Positions 21,601 to 30,452 of a stretch of 36,984 bases of DNA are shown here, piece by piece (within the stretch, counting starts at the first letter, position 1; each line of letters starts with the position of its first letter). The notes beneath the pieces are model-generated. The model ran no database searches. It saw nothing but the letters and a program-made list of their open reading frames with translations, and was not told the origin of the DNA. Where the stretch lies: NCBI GenBank assembly GCA_027576995.1, contig JANBQC010000069.1:32696-69679 (forward strand), given 5' to 3'. The position numbers and the translations under genes were made by a program. This DNA is from Dimargaris cristalligena. Its lineage: Eukaryota; Kickxellomycota; Dimargaritomycetes; Dimargaritales; Dimargaritaceae.

Positions 21601-24600
21601 AGACCCAGTGCGAGGGGAGGCCAACGGAGTAGCACTCGAGATGGGGACAGCAGGAGGTGGTGGTGAGGCCGTCGACTTGCCATTGCCATTAAATGATACC
21701 GACTCGGTGCGAGGGGAGGTCAATAGAGTAGCATTCGTAGTGGGGGCAGTAGCAGGTGGTGGCGACGCCATTGGCTTGGTATTGTCAATAAATGGCACCG
21801 ACTCAGTGCGAGGGGTGGCCAATTCCAGTGGCACATGCGGGGGCGAGCAGGCTACTGAGTAAATGGACACCTCAGGGGCAACCACAAGTGGGCCGGGTGA
21901 CACTGAAGAAAATGCGGTGATCCTAGGCGGAGAAACCGACTGGTAGGGCAAACCCGGTGATACTGACGGTGAGGGAGCCTCAGCGGCCCTGGCCACGGGT
22001 TTGGGGGAAGCTGGATCTACCGACGAATAAGTAGGAGGCACAAAGGAGTCGTCGCGTAGTTCGTTTGCAACAGAAGCGAAATCTGAGACCGTCGGTGGCG
22101 ACCTCGAGAGGGAGGGCAGAGCCGGGGACAACCGGGGTGAAGATATCTGGACAACTTCAAGCACTGGCTCGCAAACGACAGGGGATGTAATGACCTCGAC
22201 TGGAGATGGGACACCGCGGGCCGGCACGGTCAAAGTTGGCGACGGTGGAGTTGACTTTGTAAGTTCCGATGATGATCTCGATGTGGTAGACGTTAGGTCT
22301 GATTCGACCAGAGGTGAAGCAATACGAAGGGGTACAGTGGGCGACTGTGGCGGTAAAACCGACCCCACCGTGCTAATTAAGGACTTTGGTGTAGTGGACG
22401 AAGGAGCTTGATCGCCCGATGTAATAGGGCTGACGGGCGGTGAAGATACCGACCGATTCAACTCAGTCGTGGGCTCGGATGTGAAGGTGTGTATAACCGG
22501 GCTCACTCGTGGGGGCATGTCATGAGACGACTGAATCGGTAATAGCGGCGGTGACAATGCCCGGATGACATCGGTGAAAAGGCCAGGTGCAACGGACGGG
22601 GAAGGTGATCTTGTAGACACGGCCAATGGAGAGGTGGTAAGTACGGGTGCAAAATCCAGGGGAGAGGACAAGGTCGGAGAGTACAATTTGACAATATCCG
22701 CGATTTTTTTAGGCGACGGAGACCGGGACTGGTTCAGCCTACTTAGCGATCCCGACATTAGCGGTGCGGGGGATGTGGCAACTGGAGGGTGTTCTGTTGA
22801 GCCGCGGAGCAGGGGAGTAGTGGCAATGGGCATCGATCGGGGCTGATCCAGGGAAGCCGATTTAGGTGCAACTTCTGCCGACAAAAAGTTACGCTCCGTG
22901 GGGGATAGTGAGCGGGTGGATACAGGCGAGCCACCTAACTTCGCCATCTCGAGGCTGAGTTCGGACTCGAGGGTTTCTAATAAAAGTTGGGCGGACTTAG
23001 GGCTAGCTTGAGGGGAAGTGTTCGTCGCCTGGGTGGTCGGCAGTGGGCTAGTAATGGATTGGGAGCTATTGCGGCTGGACCGTCCCGGGGAAGGGACGTG
23101 GTTATGGTTGGGTACCAACGCCTGAGTCCTCGTTGGGGTAACTGGGGTGGAAGTGCCCGAATCCCGAGACTTGAGAATGGCGGCCATATCGGTAATAGCC
23201 GATAAGTCAGTCGCTTTACCATGGGTGGTGAAGGTCATAGCCGCCTCCACCTTGGGTGGGTTTTTACCCATTGCGGAAGAATAGGGATTGATAACAGTAG
23301 TGGGGGCTATGGAGGAGCGGGCCGACGCCGGTTTGACCCCTAAATCATGTTGATCAATATCGGGGGATCTACTAGGGGTTGGGGTGGCAGACGACGAGCG
23401 AGGACCAACAAAGATCTTAGCGCCTATTGGGCGGCGCCCACTCGGAGCTGACCGCGGGTAGGGTGCCCGAATTTGCCGGAAGTGGACGGGGATTTCAAGA
23501 GGAATATAGTCTTCTAGAATAGGATCACTGGTCGAAATCGGGACCGGTGAGTGGAGGGTAGGGCCTTTTTTAGGTGGCAACGGCCCGGGCATAGTTGTAA
23601 GAATAGTAGGCTTATCAGCCCCACATTTACTAGCTAAGCTAGTCGAGTGGGAAGGAGGTGGGCCGGATAACCCCAACTCGCTAAGCAATCTAGCTCCGAC
23701 GCTAGGACTTACTTCCCCGCTGCTGGCTACTTGCTCATTGAGCTGGCGCTCAATATCCAGCAGAATGGAGTCCACCTGGCGTTCATGAGCAATAAGACTA
23801 GGGGAGCGGGGAGGTTCAACTTGAGGTTTCATGGGGGAGGCTACCGGAGGTGAAGTGGCCGCTCCTGAGGAACGGCTGGTTCTGGACGATTTATTCGACT
23901 GCGAGTCCGACTGGTGGTGGCCAGAGTGCGCACGAGACCGAACATGATCATTCAATAAGGCGTCAAGAGCATTCGCAATATCAGCGGGGTCTTCGGCAAG
24001 CGGAGGAGACTGGACAGGCTCCTTGGGGGCCAGTGATGAATGAGTGACGGGCTGATCTGACCCAACAACGACAATCGGCGTTTGACCCACGTGCGGCCGC
24101 ACTGATGATACATCATCGGCGGGCAAGAAATCGGGTGATGAACGAGTGGATCGACTTGGGTCAGGAAGCCCTCCATAGGGTGAAGTATCGTCGTGCAGTA
24201 GAGTCGGCACGATCGGAGTCGAATAATCATAGTAATTGGCCTCAAAGTTATTGGGATCCTCCATTTGGGGCAGGGCCGAAAGAGAGTAGTTCATTGAGAA
24301 CAACTGCTGATCCAGATCCGCGATTTCTTGGGCGATTTCCGCGCTACTCTTGATGACAGGCGAGGTGTATCCGGAGCCGTAAGAATACTCGGATGTAAAA
24401 GTAGAGGTGGATTTACGGGGGGTAGACTGGATCGGATTATCCCGGGGAGCCAAGCCCACAGCCGATGACGCACTCGCGCGCTGAGAGCGATTGGGGTGGG
24501 TATCAGGCGGGGGGAAATTAAGGAAAGTGGGGTCCGAGAGGCGGTAGATGTGATTGTCCAGAACGTACGAAGTATCGGGCTGAGTCGGTGATTGTGCAGC

Positions 24601-27306
24601 AACCATAGATGTTATGTTACCCTGATCCATCGAATCCATGGAGGGGGACGAGTGTTCGCGTGGGGTAGGGGGAAGGGGGGATAGTATCAGGGGGGTCGTT
24701 AACGCAAGACCCTGCGTTGGGGTGGCTACAGGGGATAATGAAATCGGTCTGTAGGTAGATATGCCAGGAGACTGAGGTTGAGAAGCGTGAGTGAAAGCCG
24801 GGGAGGGGGAAGATATATCAATATCATCAGCAAAGAGGGGCGGCGAACCGACTGACCGCAGAAGCTGTTCAGAGGAGCGGGGGGAAAGGGGTGGGGGATG
24901 GCCCCAATTGCCCCCTGGATCAGCCGTAGAAGCAGGCAGATGAAGATCAAAGGAATGGCCCGCCGACTGGGATTTTGCCACGGGTGTGGGGGACTCGGGG
25001 ACCAGAGGAAGGGAGGTCACTACAGATCCTGCGCCGGTAGGTAGAATCACCGAAAATCGATTAGCCAGAGGGTCCGACGACCGCCGGGATGAAAAGGCAT
25101 CGAAACTAATACCCTTCTCCTCCAATACGTCACTGAGCACCGAATTGCTGGGGAGGGAAGTCCGTGACGATGGTGGAGACCGGTGGCCGAATGATGACCC
25201 TACGCCAAAACTGATATCTGATGAATAGCTCGCGTTATAGGAATCGCGTGAATCGCGCTGGCGCCGGGACAGCGAGCGCAGCAATTCGTTGGATGCCCGC
25301 TTGGAGTTCTCGGCGGCGTGCTGGCGCTGAACGTGCTTCAGAACCATATGGGGATGGGTCGACGCAGTATCGGAATTCTCGGACATCATCGATTCCGAAT
25401 GGGGAGAGGGTTCGGCCGGCGTGTGGGCGTGTCCCGATGATATACGATTGGGAGATATGCTGGACTGGACCACACTGTCCGTGGCCTGAAACGGGGAAAT
25501 GGGCAGCTGGGCGGAGACGGGGTGCGGCGGGGCCGACTTCTCCGGATCGGCCGGGCCCAGTCCGGCGGTATGGGGACGGGAAAAGGGGCTCGACTGGTAT
25601 CCAGGTCGCACGGGTGGTGGTCCCCCCGTTTTCGGAAGACGGGGCGAGGCCAGATTGGCTATAGATTCGGCCGACGGTATGGTGGTTAGAGGCTCAGGTC
25701 GCGCGGATACCCTTGCCAGAACGGGGCCAGTTGTAAAGAAGGTCGGACGCTCTTGGAAACTGCAATCATCCGTGGACTTTCTGAACGCAATAGGTGAGGT
25801 CGAGGCCGATACGGATGGTTTCCGAGATGGCTGGGGAACCATAGGGGAGGCCGGGAGGGGAGCCAGAACAGCGGCGGGTAGTGGAGCACTCTGGGCCAAT
25901 GGGGGGTCTGTAGGCGACAGATCAGGGGTGTCAGCGACGGTGAAATTACGAACACTTAGTTTTTTGAGTTGGCCATCCAATGGGAGTCTGGGGGTGCCAG
26001 GCTGGGATTGGAACCATCCGGTGGGTACATCGATGGGGGATATAGAAAAAGGCAGCTGGGGCTCCTCAAGATTGAGGGGTGGGTATGTAGGTCCATTTCC
26101 TTCGGTATAGCTGCGGTGGTATACAGGCGATAATGGACCGGTTCGGGTTAGATTAACGGTGATTGCGCCGGTGGGGTCAATTTCCAAAGGCCGCGTAGGG
26201 GGGACTTTACCGTCCTTGTGTGGGACCAGGGGAGATTTAGGTGGTAATTGGCCGGATAGTGGGTCGTCCGTACCCGTCCCAACATTGGGGCCGACACTGT
26301 TAGACTGACGGGGTTTGGGCTGGCCGAGGATGGTCTTGGAGGGGCGAATTAATTTGGATTGGATAGAATTAAAAAGGCTTGTACCAGGGGCAATGGGTAT
26401 GGGCCTAGGCTTGGTGGTGGTGGCGGCCATGGTGGTGGGCGACGAAGTAGGGGAGGTCGCAACCACTGGTGGGGACAGTGGTTCTTCCTGGTTAGTAGTA
26501 GCGATGGGTGCCGCAACAGCAGGGGTAGCCAATGATGGATCAAAGTTAGAGGGACTATCGAGAGAGGCTGATGTGGCGGGGATGGAAACCCGGCCCTGTG
26601 GGGAGGACTCGCGACTCCTCGGGAGGCGGTTATTGGGGGCCGATGAGGCCAAGATTGGAGTGCAGCCAGCCGCTAGTGAGATGGGAGAGGGGATTGGACT
26701 GGGTTTGGGCAGGGGACCAGTAGTGGTATTTTCCAAAGGCTCACTGAGTCGCGCACCAGGAGGACCAGGAGGGAAAATACCGGGGACAGGACCCTCGGAA
26801 AGGGGGTGCGATGGAGGCGGCGGGGGCGGGGGGGTATTCAAGGGGGGTGAGTGGAAGGGGGACTGCCGCGCGGGAGCGGATGTTGATGCAGCGAACGGCG
26901 GCGGAGCGTTATCCACAATGTCCTCTAATTCCCGGTTCGACAGGGGCACGTCCAGGGAAAAAATGGAACCCTGGTCATCGTCACCTTCGTCGAGGTCGCT
27001 GCCGGAGTAATCGGCGGATATTTTAAGCAGGCGTTTCCGACGGGCCCGCTTGCCTAGGGCGCCCCTTATGCGCTTCATTTCGTCCATGACTTCATCGTAC
27101 TTTTTAACCACCTCCTCGGGCACCAGGGGGTTGGCGTTCACGGGGATATCCTCCTCGATTTCAATTTCGATTTCCCGCGAGAGCGAGGGTTTGGATGGGA
27201 GCGGCCGGGAGGCGGACATGGTCGGCCTGGCGAATGGGGATTGGTTGGGAGCGGTCGAGCGGGAGGGCAGAACCGGAGACGACGGTTTGCCGGTCGGAAT
27301 GACCAT
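15682..27306 (-). CDS. Giant Ser/Pro-rich disordered protein, unrecognised
   Basis: Unrecognised. An uninterrupted frame of 3,875 codons, far too long to be chance, with no intron while nearly all neighbours are spliced. The first ATG is at 27306; a frame start at 27324 is GTG. Most of the product is low-complexity Ser/Pro/Thr with very many SP and TP pairs and PPP runs, so it is probably disordered and a target of proline-directed kinases and SH3/WW domains. Ordered-looking islands: a charged helix at about 62-95 (EEVVKKYDEVMDEMKRIRG) followed by an acidic patch; four 33-residue repeats at about 1832-1963; a very acidic block at about 2583-2632; DDEFSGFESF at 3334-3343; a basic segment with RFGKRLCDQLLDQQ and NWNRIWKTRRTRQIFHFSLD; and a probable coiled coil at about 3640-3713 (LSYLSDRELVHLVDHLYLTR). 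No catalytic domain, signal peptide or membrane segment. A scaffold at the cortex, cytoskeleton or membrane is only a guess. Confidence 0.88.
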   Translation of the reverse strand: MVIPTGKPSSPVLPSRSTAPNQSPFARPTMSASRPLPSKPSLSREIEIEIEEDIPVNANPLVPEEVVKKYDEVMDEMKRIRGALGKRARRKRLLKISADYSGSDLDEGDDDQGSIFSLDVPLSNRELEDIVDNAPPPFAASTSAPARQSPFHSPPLNTPPPPPPPSHPLSEGPVPGIFPPGPPGARLSEPLENTTTGPLPKPSPIPSPISLAAGCTPILASSAPNNRLPRSRESSPQGRVSIPATSASLDSPSNFDPSLATPAVAAPIATTNQEEPLSPPVVATSPTSSPTTMAATTTKPRPIPIAPGTSLFNSIQSKLIRPSKTILGQPKPRQSNSVGPNVGTGTDDPLSGQLPPKSPLVPHKDGKVPPTRPLEIDPTGAITVNLTRTGPLSPVYHRSYTEGNGPTYPPLNLEEPQLPFSISPIDVPTGWFQSQPGTPRLPLDGQLKKLSVRNFTVADTPDLSPTDPPLAQSAPLPAAVLAPLPASPMVPQPSRKPSVSASTSPIAFRKSTDDCSFQERPTFFTTGPVLARVSARPEPLTTIPSAESIANLASPRLPKTGGPPPVRPGYQSSPFSRPHTAGLGPADPEKSAPPHPVSAQLPISPFQATDSVVQSSISPNRISSGHAHTPAEPSPHSESMMSENSDTASTHPHMVLKHVQRQHAAENSKRASNELLRSLSRRQRDSRDSYNASYSSDISFGVGSSFGHRSPPSSRTSLPSNSVLSDVLEEKGISFDAFSSRRSSDPLANRFSVILPTGAGSVVTSLPLVPESPTPVAKSQSAGHSFDLHLPASTADPGGNWGHPPPLSPRSSEQLLRSVGSPPLFADDIDISSPSPAFTHASQPQSPGISTYRPISLSPVATPTQGLALTTPLILSPLPPTPREHSSPSMDSMDQGNITSMVAAQSPTQPDTSYVLDNHIYRLSDPTFLNFPPPDTHPNRSQRASASSAVGLAPRDNPIQSTPRKSTSTFTSEYSYGSGYTSPVIKSSAEIAQEIADLDQQLFSMNYSLSALPQMEDPNNFEANYYDYSTPIVPTLLHDDTSPYGGLPDPSRSTRSSPDFLPADDVSSVRPHVGQTPIVVVGSDQPVTHSSLAPKEPVQSPPLAEDPADIANALDALLNDHVRSRAHSGHHQSDSQSNKSSRTSRSSGAATSPPVASPMKPQVEPPRSPSLIAHERQVDSILLDIERQLNEQVASSGEVSPSVGARLLSELGLSGPPPSHSTSLASKCGADKPTILTTMPGPLPPKKGPTLHSPVPISTSDPILEDYIPLEIPVHFRQIRAPYPRSAPSGRRPIGAKIFVGPRSSSATPTPSRSPDIDQHDLGVKPASARSSIAPTTVINPYSSAMGKNPPKVEAAMTFTTHGKATDLSAITDMAAILKSRDSGTSTPVTPTRTQALVPNHNHVPSPGRSSRNSSQSITSPLPTTQATNTSPQASPKSAQLLLETLESELSLEMAKLGGSPVSTRSLSPTERNFLSAEVAPKSASLDQPRSMPIATTPLLRGSTEHPPVATSPAPLMSGSLSRLNQSRSPSPKKIADIVKLYSPTLSSPLDFAPVLTTSPLAVSTRSPSPSVAPGLFTDVIRALSPPLLPIQSSHDMPPRVSPVIHTFTSEPTTELNRSVSSPPVSPITSGDQAPSSTTPKSLISTVGSVLPPQSPTVPLRIASPLVESDLTSTTSRSSSELTKSTPPSPTLTVPARGVPSPVEVITSPVVCEPVLEVVQISSPRLSPALPSLSRSPPTVSDFASVANELRDDSFVPPTYSSVDPASPKPVARAAEAPSPSVSPGLPYQSVSPPRITAFSSVSPGPLVVAPEVSIYSVACSPPHVPLELATPRTESVPFIDNTKPMASPPPATAPTTNATLLTSPRTESVSFNGNGKSTASPPPPAVPISSATPLASPRTGSVPFIDNTESTASPPPTAVPIANATPLAFSHTEPAPFIDIRKSMASPPSATVPITNASPSVSEPGSAFIASQSSTKLTSPASALGSASPPVSTSAQPAAPSDKPETSRSGQSQAPASSRSKIDQLMADLMAHQEVVDLMSTRKPQPGKLLNRFPPASSGTAGTSDRSQSVPVPTTVSAIRANYQRPQAISETFAKPHQIGTPLSAKQLSFRNAVAPVPTPIESKDVPRNDNLAPLPLTQQVVPRDSPELSAPVRGVPNRSSPMTPPQLSVFQMRRESTDSLNQSIKSEGPQPSFLPGKDGQASPGDHTSTSSPIKQVGSPDNFIPDHQYNDQSPPVPVVTYAETSQSSLASPPSIVNEDCRERSPSPHPKGIPSLSLASESEKTHPFPLPRGTSPNEQIESILPPTSLSRSYGTSPVEHWIATGHYSPSLRHSPAPLLKAIDGPAQNGNTQLQPETSYSQSDDLPCATSVTPLNNLSVHSNQSAAIDSQAPWQPESEFKPNRKRIFSTDLKSGLCPIIEGSSQEEASPIFTPTAQNGMGEEVSTTQYLTTAPTIPLVTRPSFHSLRSTYSYIHTCSISSLDLSPDFTPEQLGLMTELGYPERPLQCARPELPPASSFSLDVDAENYAYERAGGMYRPSMDYMDSAADPYFLSDRSLDDVPQDTHHRAEFEPKTVSRNLSDPSIADDDVDPEQDKGNYNDTDEDLPRAKDHHSEDEQEDEEDGVDDDDEFDFEIVTGHSTSFIENRVSEERVVGVQKAQALRLSAQSFASILSASRRNSQSSIQSHISARYSREFGPATHLSPFAKPFGREGHLMVPASPTPAIIRSGASPRPDPVRPSSSPEPPPTLLVPSPSGTPVPFPADTHSSSLSSESAPASDLDPLSSDDEEIGQAAIVSVAAPLRQGSYTMAPIQSPLVYSNLGQLKADPAQSARQSPAAPPRTHSSIDGSPLHLSASTGQARYSSSSVTQACGDSPAAPANVTGQAAFVQPASPTESESRPKVASPIVPASAAIAALEQPTPPRSVSPTEHQPSPVMVATTVSQWAPPTEPVPIALPRPTSPLEHSLVSTNHLSVGPTTLQAAEREQSTLAQTATYPQRDLSPTNPELDRRPVGPAMIADHPVSTWPHLPPEYGSSPAPSSRAPKTANSSRPRLPQQQISSPEILTSTPVRAVELQGHRVLASNATSVTPPAKSDYLPSTRPVPPPVRADRVSLVGSSTVTQLPTPRRSDDRGGAKLSSERMAHPIAGDTPVAFASPPDSVVVRELDSHYPPTANQLTEPLRWSQEQSPGLTFAVPSDKNLTADYLPPHKAYTENAPVDRVPFPHMPPSMPEVVEPLLRQSRPTMIDMPTSSPVVGSRPAAHPSGLVPPQPFSQYAPDRLSTISLGAWSEMARDESYNAMLVAQWAEHRPPFSAVVHSSGSGTPSRELSQPPSWGDDEFSGFESFMAFSFSEDSHGRTPASGSPAPLKLEASEELPKNVQTRLRGLISGDLLNGLDAKLAPPTAAAAARPPLPPRPPPSGKSTGAWSSLSSWWSRPNSASSPIPKHSVPAPTPPPVARLARPTRPALRHYRFGKRLCDQLLDQQANQPTATTGNWNRIWKTRRTRQIFHFSLDIPMDLDEFHSELRSSLFSQSRISSSHSRQNSDHLNMKNSHGPRRHYAPPHSMAAVMNGSRGPKTRSTIAPTVADRALRPVHPLTKDYSSTPSPASTVEPSPLRTKAAIPPPVVALDIANIRRLCNEPQDALSYLSDRELVHLVDHLYLTRKAIELQTEHYRGKSEQLRSQIATNQVMVKDLTTRAASFSAAAAKKEPRRRIVVAASTYSNGPFSPLDSPGPFSPNTVYTNWSSPSPHRSHFSPAGSFDQSQIGSPGLPQQHQPPTTFNRAAHPTLPSLREHSSSHGPSSAGWSVGKSSFHSSQSGDMLRQEFEVLASPSPVLSTVSRASSVSSMSTPRPAVADLNFQMPTLSKRPVVYIASPR
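21418..21813 (-). repeat. Four tandem 99-nt (33-residue) repeats inside the giant gene
   Basis: On the coding strand four successive units begin PRTESVPF, PRTESVSF, PRTGSVPF and SHTEPAPF, and each continues into an ASPP core and an ATPL-like end. Spacing is exactly 33 residues (99 nt). The units have diverged at both DNA and protein level, so the duplication is not recent. This is the only clear tandem array I see in the 11.6-kb frame. Confidence 0.85.
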
Positions 27307-27690
27307 CCTGGGAAGAGTTGGCACGGGCAGAGGCCGGCGGAAGAGTGTATGCGAAGCGGACGGTGGTTAAGTAAGACGACGGGCCAGCCGGCTTGGCTGG
27401 GTAGAACGATTTTTGGGAATGTTTTAGCGGACCGCGGAAATAGGCCAGGCGGAGGAGGAAGAAGAGCGGTGGCGGCAGATGGGTCAGTAAGCGTATCGGA
27501 GACGGGCGTGGCGGATATTAGAGAAAAACAGAGCAACGCAGATATAAAGCAGTTATAGAAAAGAGCGGAGCAGAGGGATGAGAGAACAATAGGGGTTATG
27601 TAAGCAGTCTGGGGTTGGAAAACAGGAATCCTAAAGAGAGTCCAAGCAGATATAGAAAAGGAGGAGAAGGGATCTGAATGGCACTGCTGA

Positions 27691-27714
27691 AAGGAAAGGA
27701 AAGGAAAGGAAAGG
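27691..27714. repeat. (AAGGA)n microsatellite
   Basis: Four to five tandem AAGGA pentamers upstream of the giant gene. Confidence 0.8.
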
Positions 27715-27882
27715 GAGTGACGAGCAAGGTGGCCGTGGTAAAAGAGAGGGGAAAAGAAACTCGTTCTGGTCAGGATACCTCAGCAGCCGCCAGGAGAAGT
27801 TTTACTACGATCACGCATACACAGAGAGCCGGCCCGGGTTGCTGTCAATGCCAAATAAATGCAGTCGGTTCTGGGAAAGCCC

Positions 27883-27914
<32 letters not shown>

Positions 27915-27920
27915 TTCTCT
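27883..27920. repeat. (CT)n microsatellite
   Basis: Long CT run with two single-base interruptions (CTTT), about 580 bp upstream of the giant gene. On the transcribed strand it reads as (GA)n, a frequent fungal promoter element. Confidence 0.85.
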
Positions 27921-29564
27921 ACGGCAGAGACGCTCAGAACGAGAAAAAATGCCAGCTGGCCGATTAGGAGTCCGCCGGAAAACAACAGAGAGCGGCAAAG
28001 AAGGTGGGCATAGTTGGAATTAAACGAATGAGTGAACAACATGTCGCACCAACCCCGCGCCCGCGGAGCCGTCTGCACCACCTCGGGGCCGGGTCGTCAT
28101 TGGAACGGGCATTTTGTGTCAGAAGGTCTTCGTATCTCTCCGGCCAGGAGGCATCGAGTCTTCTTCCAACGAATACCAACGGTGATCCCATTTATTATGG
28201 TCGATGATTCGCCCTGACGAGGGGTCTTTAGGCTGCGCACTTGACAGAGAGAAAAAGGTTCCGCTATAGTCTAAGAGACGTATAATCCCCACAACGGGTT
28301 GGTTTGGCCAATCACCCGATCGACACAGTTCCTATTTTATTATATTATAGTATAATGCTGAGACGACTAACAGCCCGTTTGGAGGGCACTCAGCCCTACT
28401 GACCCGTTTTTTTCATCGACGCTGGTGTAGTGAGAATGGATGGTCCGTCCAGGGGCGCCTACTGTCACTCCCCTGTCCCGCGCTGATCGAGTATAGTAGC
28501 GGCCGTCACCATAGTACCGATGCTGTCGACCAGCTGGCGGGACTAAAAAAAAAGAGGAAAATCCGGACCAGCTGGGCCCAGACTTTCTGATCCCCGCCGC
28601 CGATTCAGCCCGCGACGGCCTCTTTCCCCCATTGTTCCTGGCCCCCTATAGCCATTCTGAACTGCCCTGGACTGACCAATCCACGCCCCGCCCTCTATTT
28701 ATATTGGGACTTGCATTATTATGGAGGCAATCTCACCACGGCCCTGGGAAATGGATTTCCGCTATCATCTCCTTCCGCCCTCCTCTGCTGGGTTTTTATC
28801 GCTTTTTATTATGCCTGTTTGGTCATTCATAACCAACTTTGCCTAAATTAATAATGGTTTGGGAGTGGATAGTGGGGGGCTGGCCCTGACTCTCAGCGCC
28901 CTAGAACGGGCAGTGCCCATGTATACGCATGCGGACTAACTGAATCCGGCATGAACTTGACCATTTCCCTGCCATTGCCAAATGTACCCGTCTAAATAGT
29001 GCAGTGTCTGAGGCTCGGATAGGATTGTATTGTATTGGGTATTTATAGTACTATTAAAGCGGGTCTCGACTACTTTATTTGCAGTTCACACTCCATAACT
29101 GTTTCTTCACGAATCGCGTATTATTGTCCTACGCATCAACTTTGAAGGCTAATACAAGAGACCCACTAAGCACTCTTGTCGGAATTCCAGCTCAGCTTCG
29201 ACCCGTCTCGTATTTGCCGAAATATGCCGGATTTTTAGTGTTTAGCAGGAAGCGGAACTTCGACATTGTCTTATCTGCAAATAAATGTAACCCAACCGCT
29301 GCTGCAGCAAAAATAATAATATACAGGGCAAAAAAAAGCAACAAGGAGACAAGAGTGACCGACCACTCCCACCACAAGAACCTATTTCATTGAATATATT
29401 CGCATTTTCCCAGGTATATCCTACAGCCACCAATAACAGAGTATATGTCTCTGCCACAGTGGCTTCAGCCAATCTCATTCCCACCATTGGACATCTCTCT
29501 CGTAATCTATTTTAGAAAAGAATCGCTAGCCGTCGACATCCACCTGCGCCCATTCTCTTCCATA

Positions 29565-30369
29565 ATGTCCGACATTGCCGCCATGAACGACGAGTTGGCC
29601 CTACTTCAGAAGAAGGTATGCTGTTTGAAGAAGAGAATCCCCCCCCAATCAATTACAGCTGTAGCCCCCATGCGGCGCATTACCTGGGTTTCAGAGTAAA
29701 AAGGCAGTTGTAAGCCCTAGTTGTAGCCCAAAAGCCACCCAAGTCTTGTCAGCCTCACCCATTTTGCCTTGTGTAGCACACCCTCTTGCTGAATGGCCGA
29801 ACTAGGTCGGCATGTTCAATGTCAAACTCACTCAACTTCCCCATTGCCGCTGTATCTCTCTACCCCTACCCACTGTAGCAACAAGAATCAATGGTCCTCC
29901 AAAGCGAGTTGGAAAACCTCAAAGATACTAGAGTAAGTTTACTATACTGAATATATCCCCACCCACTCTCACTGAGATGTGATGTCAAGTTGACTAAGTG
30001 TTTGTGATTCTGGGCGAATTGTTTGGGGTCCAGTGTATTAACTATTCCGGTTGATGCTTCATTATATATAGAAACTGTACACCAGTCGGGCCCCAGGTGG
30101 CATCTTCTTTGTCGATAAGCGCCAGACTATTCAGACTCGTAACCAGGGTAAGTTGTCCAAATGACTGGGGGGCCGCAAGTTGTCCCCGAGACCAACGAGA
30201 CCATGTCCTCGGTTTACAAAAATGACAGAATTTAGGTATTACGCCTCGCATTATAACCAAACACCCCTCTATCTACGCAACTGCTACTATACCCCACCTA
30301 GCCTCGCAAAAGGAATTGACCAAAAAGATCCAGGATTTGGAAAAAAAAACTGGGCCAAGGGAACAATAA
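29565..30369 (+). CDS. ASDURF-like small prefoldin-type coiled-coil protein, four exons
   Basis: Exons 29565-29615, 29879-29932, 30072-30147 and 30302-30369; introns 263, 139 and 154 nt with donors GTATGC, GTAAGT, GTAAGT and acceptors CTGTAG, TATATAG, CACCTAG. Phases 0, 0 and 1 fit, giving 82 aa ending TAA. The product is helix, short hairpin, helix: MSDIAAMNDELALLQKK-QQE, then LENLKDTRKLYTSRAPGGIF and FVDKR, then ELTKKIQDLEKKTG. This is the build of a beta-type prefoldin subunit. The middle pattern (NLK..RK.Y......IFF..R) recalls human ASDURF, the roughly 96-residue prefoldin-like subunit of the R2TP/PAQosome complex made from the ASNSD1 leader. I rely on memory for that, so orthology is inference. 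Each exon is too short to register as a convincing frame alone. Convergent with SUB2. Confidence 0.75.
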
Positions 30370-30446
30370 TACCCCTACCACGAAATAATACAAAGGGTCT
30401 TCCAAACTACACAGGAGACACCAACTGATTGCGGGAAGGGGATAAA

Positions 30447-30452
30447 AATAAA
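30447..30452 (+). terminator. Possible polyadenylation signal of the ASDURF-like gene
   Basis: AATAAA hexamer 77 nt after the stop codon, in the gap before the convergent SUB2 gene. Confidence 0.35.

Larger units (their letters stand above)
27307..29564. other. Divergent intergenic region between the giant gene and the ASDURF-like gene
   Basis: 2.26 kb with no supported gene. From 27540 to 27930 it carries purine- and pyrimidine-rich simple repeats: (AAGGA)n at 27691-27714 and (CT)n at 27883-27920. These lie upstream of the giant gene and may be in its leader. The coding-strand sequence just before its ATG (CAACTCTTCCCAG|GATGG) resembles a 3' splice site, so a leader intron is possible. Short frames at 28041-28217 and 28632-28832 have no recognisable product. 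Confidence 0.4.

Noticed and set aside
25221..26110. Long plus-strand frames (147, 203 and, further on, 231 codons) inside the giant gene
   Set aside because: Antisense shadows produced by the Ser/Pro-rich coding strand; Gly/Arg/Trp-rich with no independent signs of coding.
28041..28217. Short plus-strand ORF beginning MSHQPRARG
   Set aside because: Arg-rich, no splice partner, no family resemblance, and an equally long frame lies on the opposite strand.
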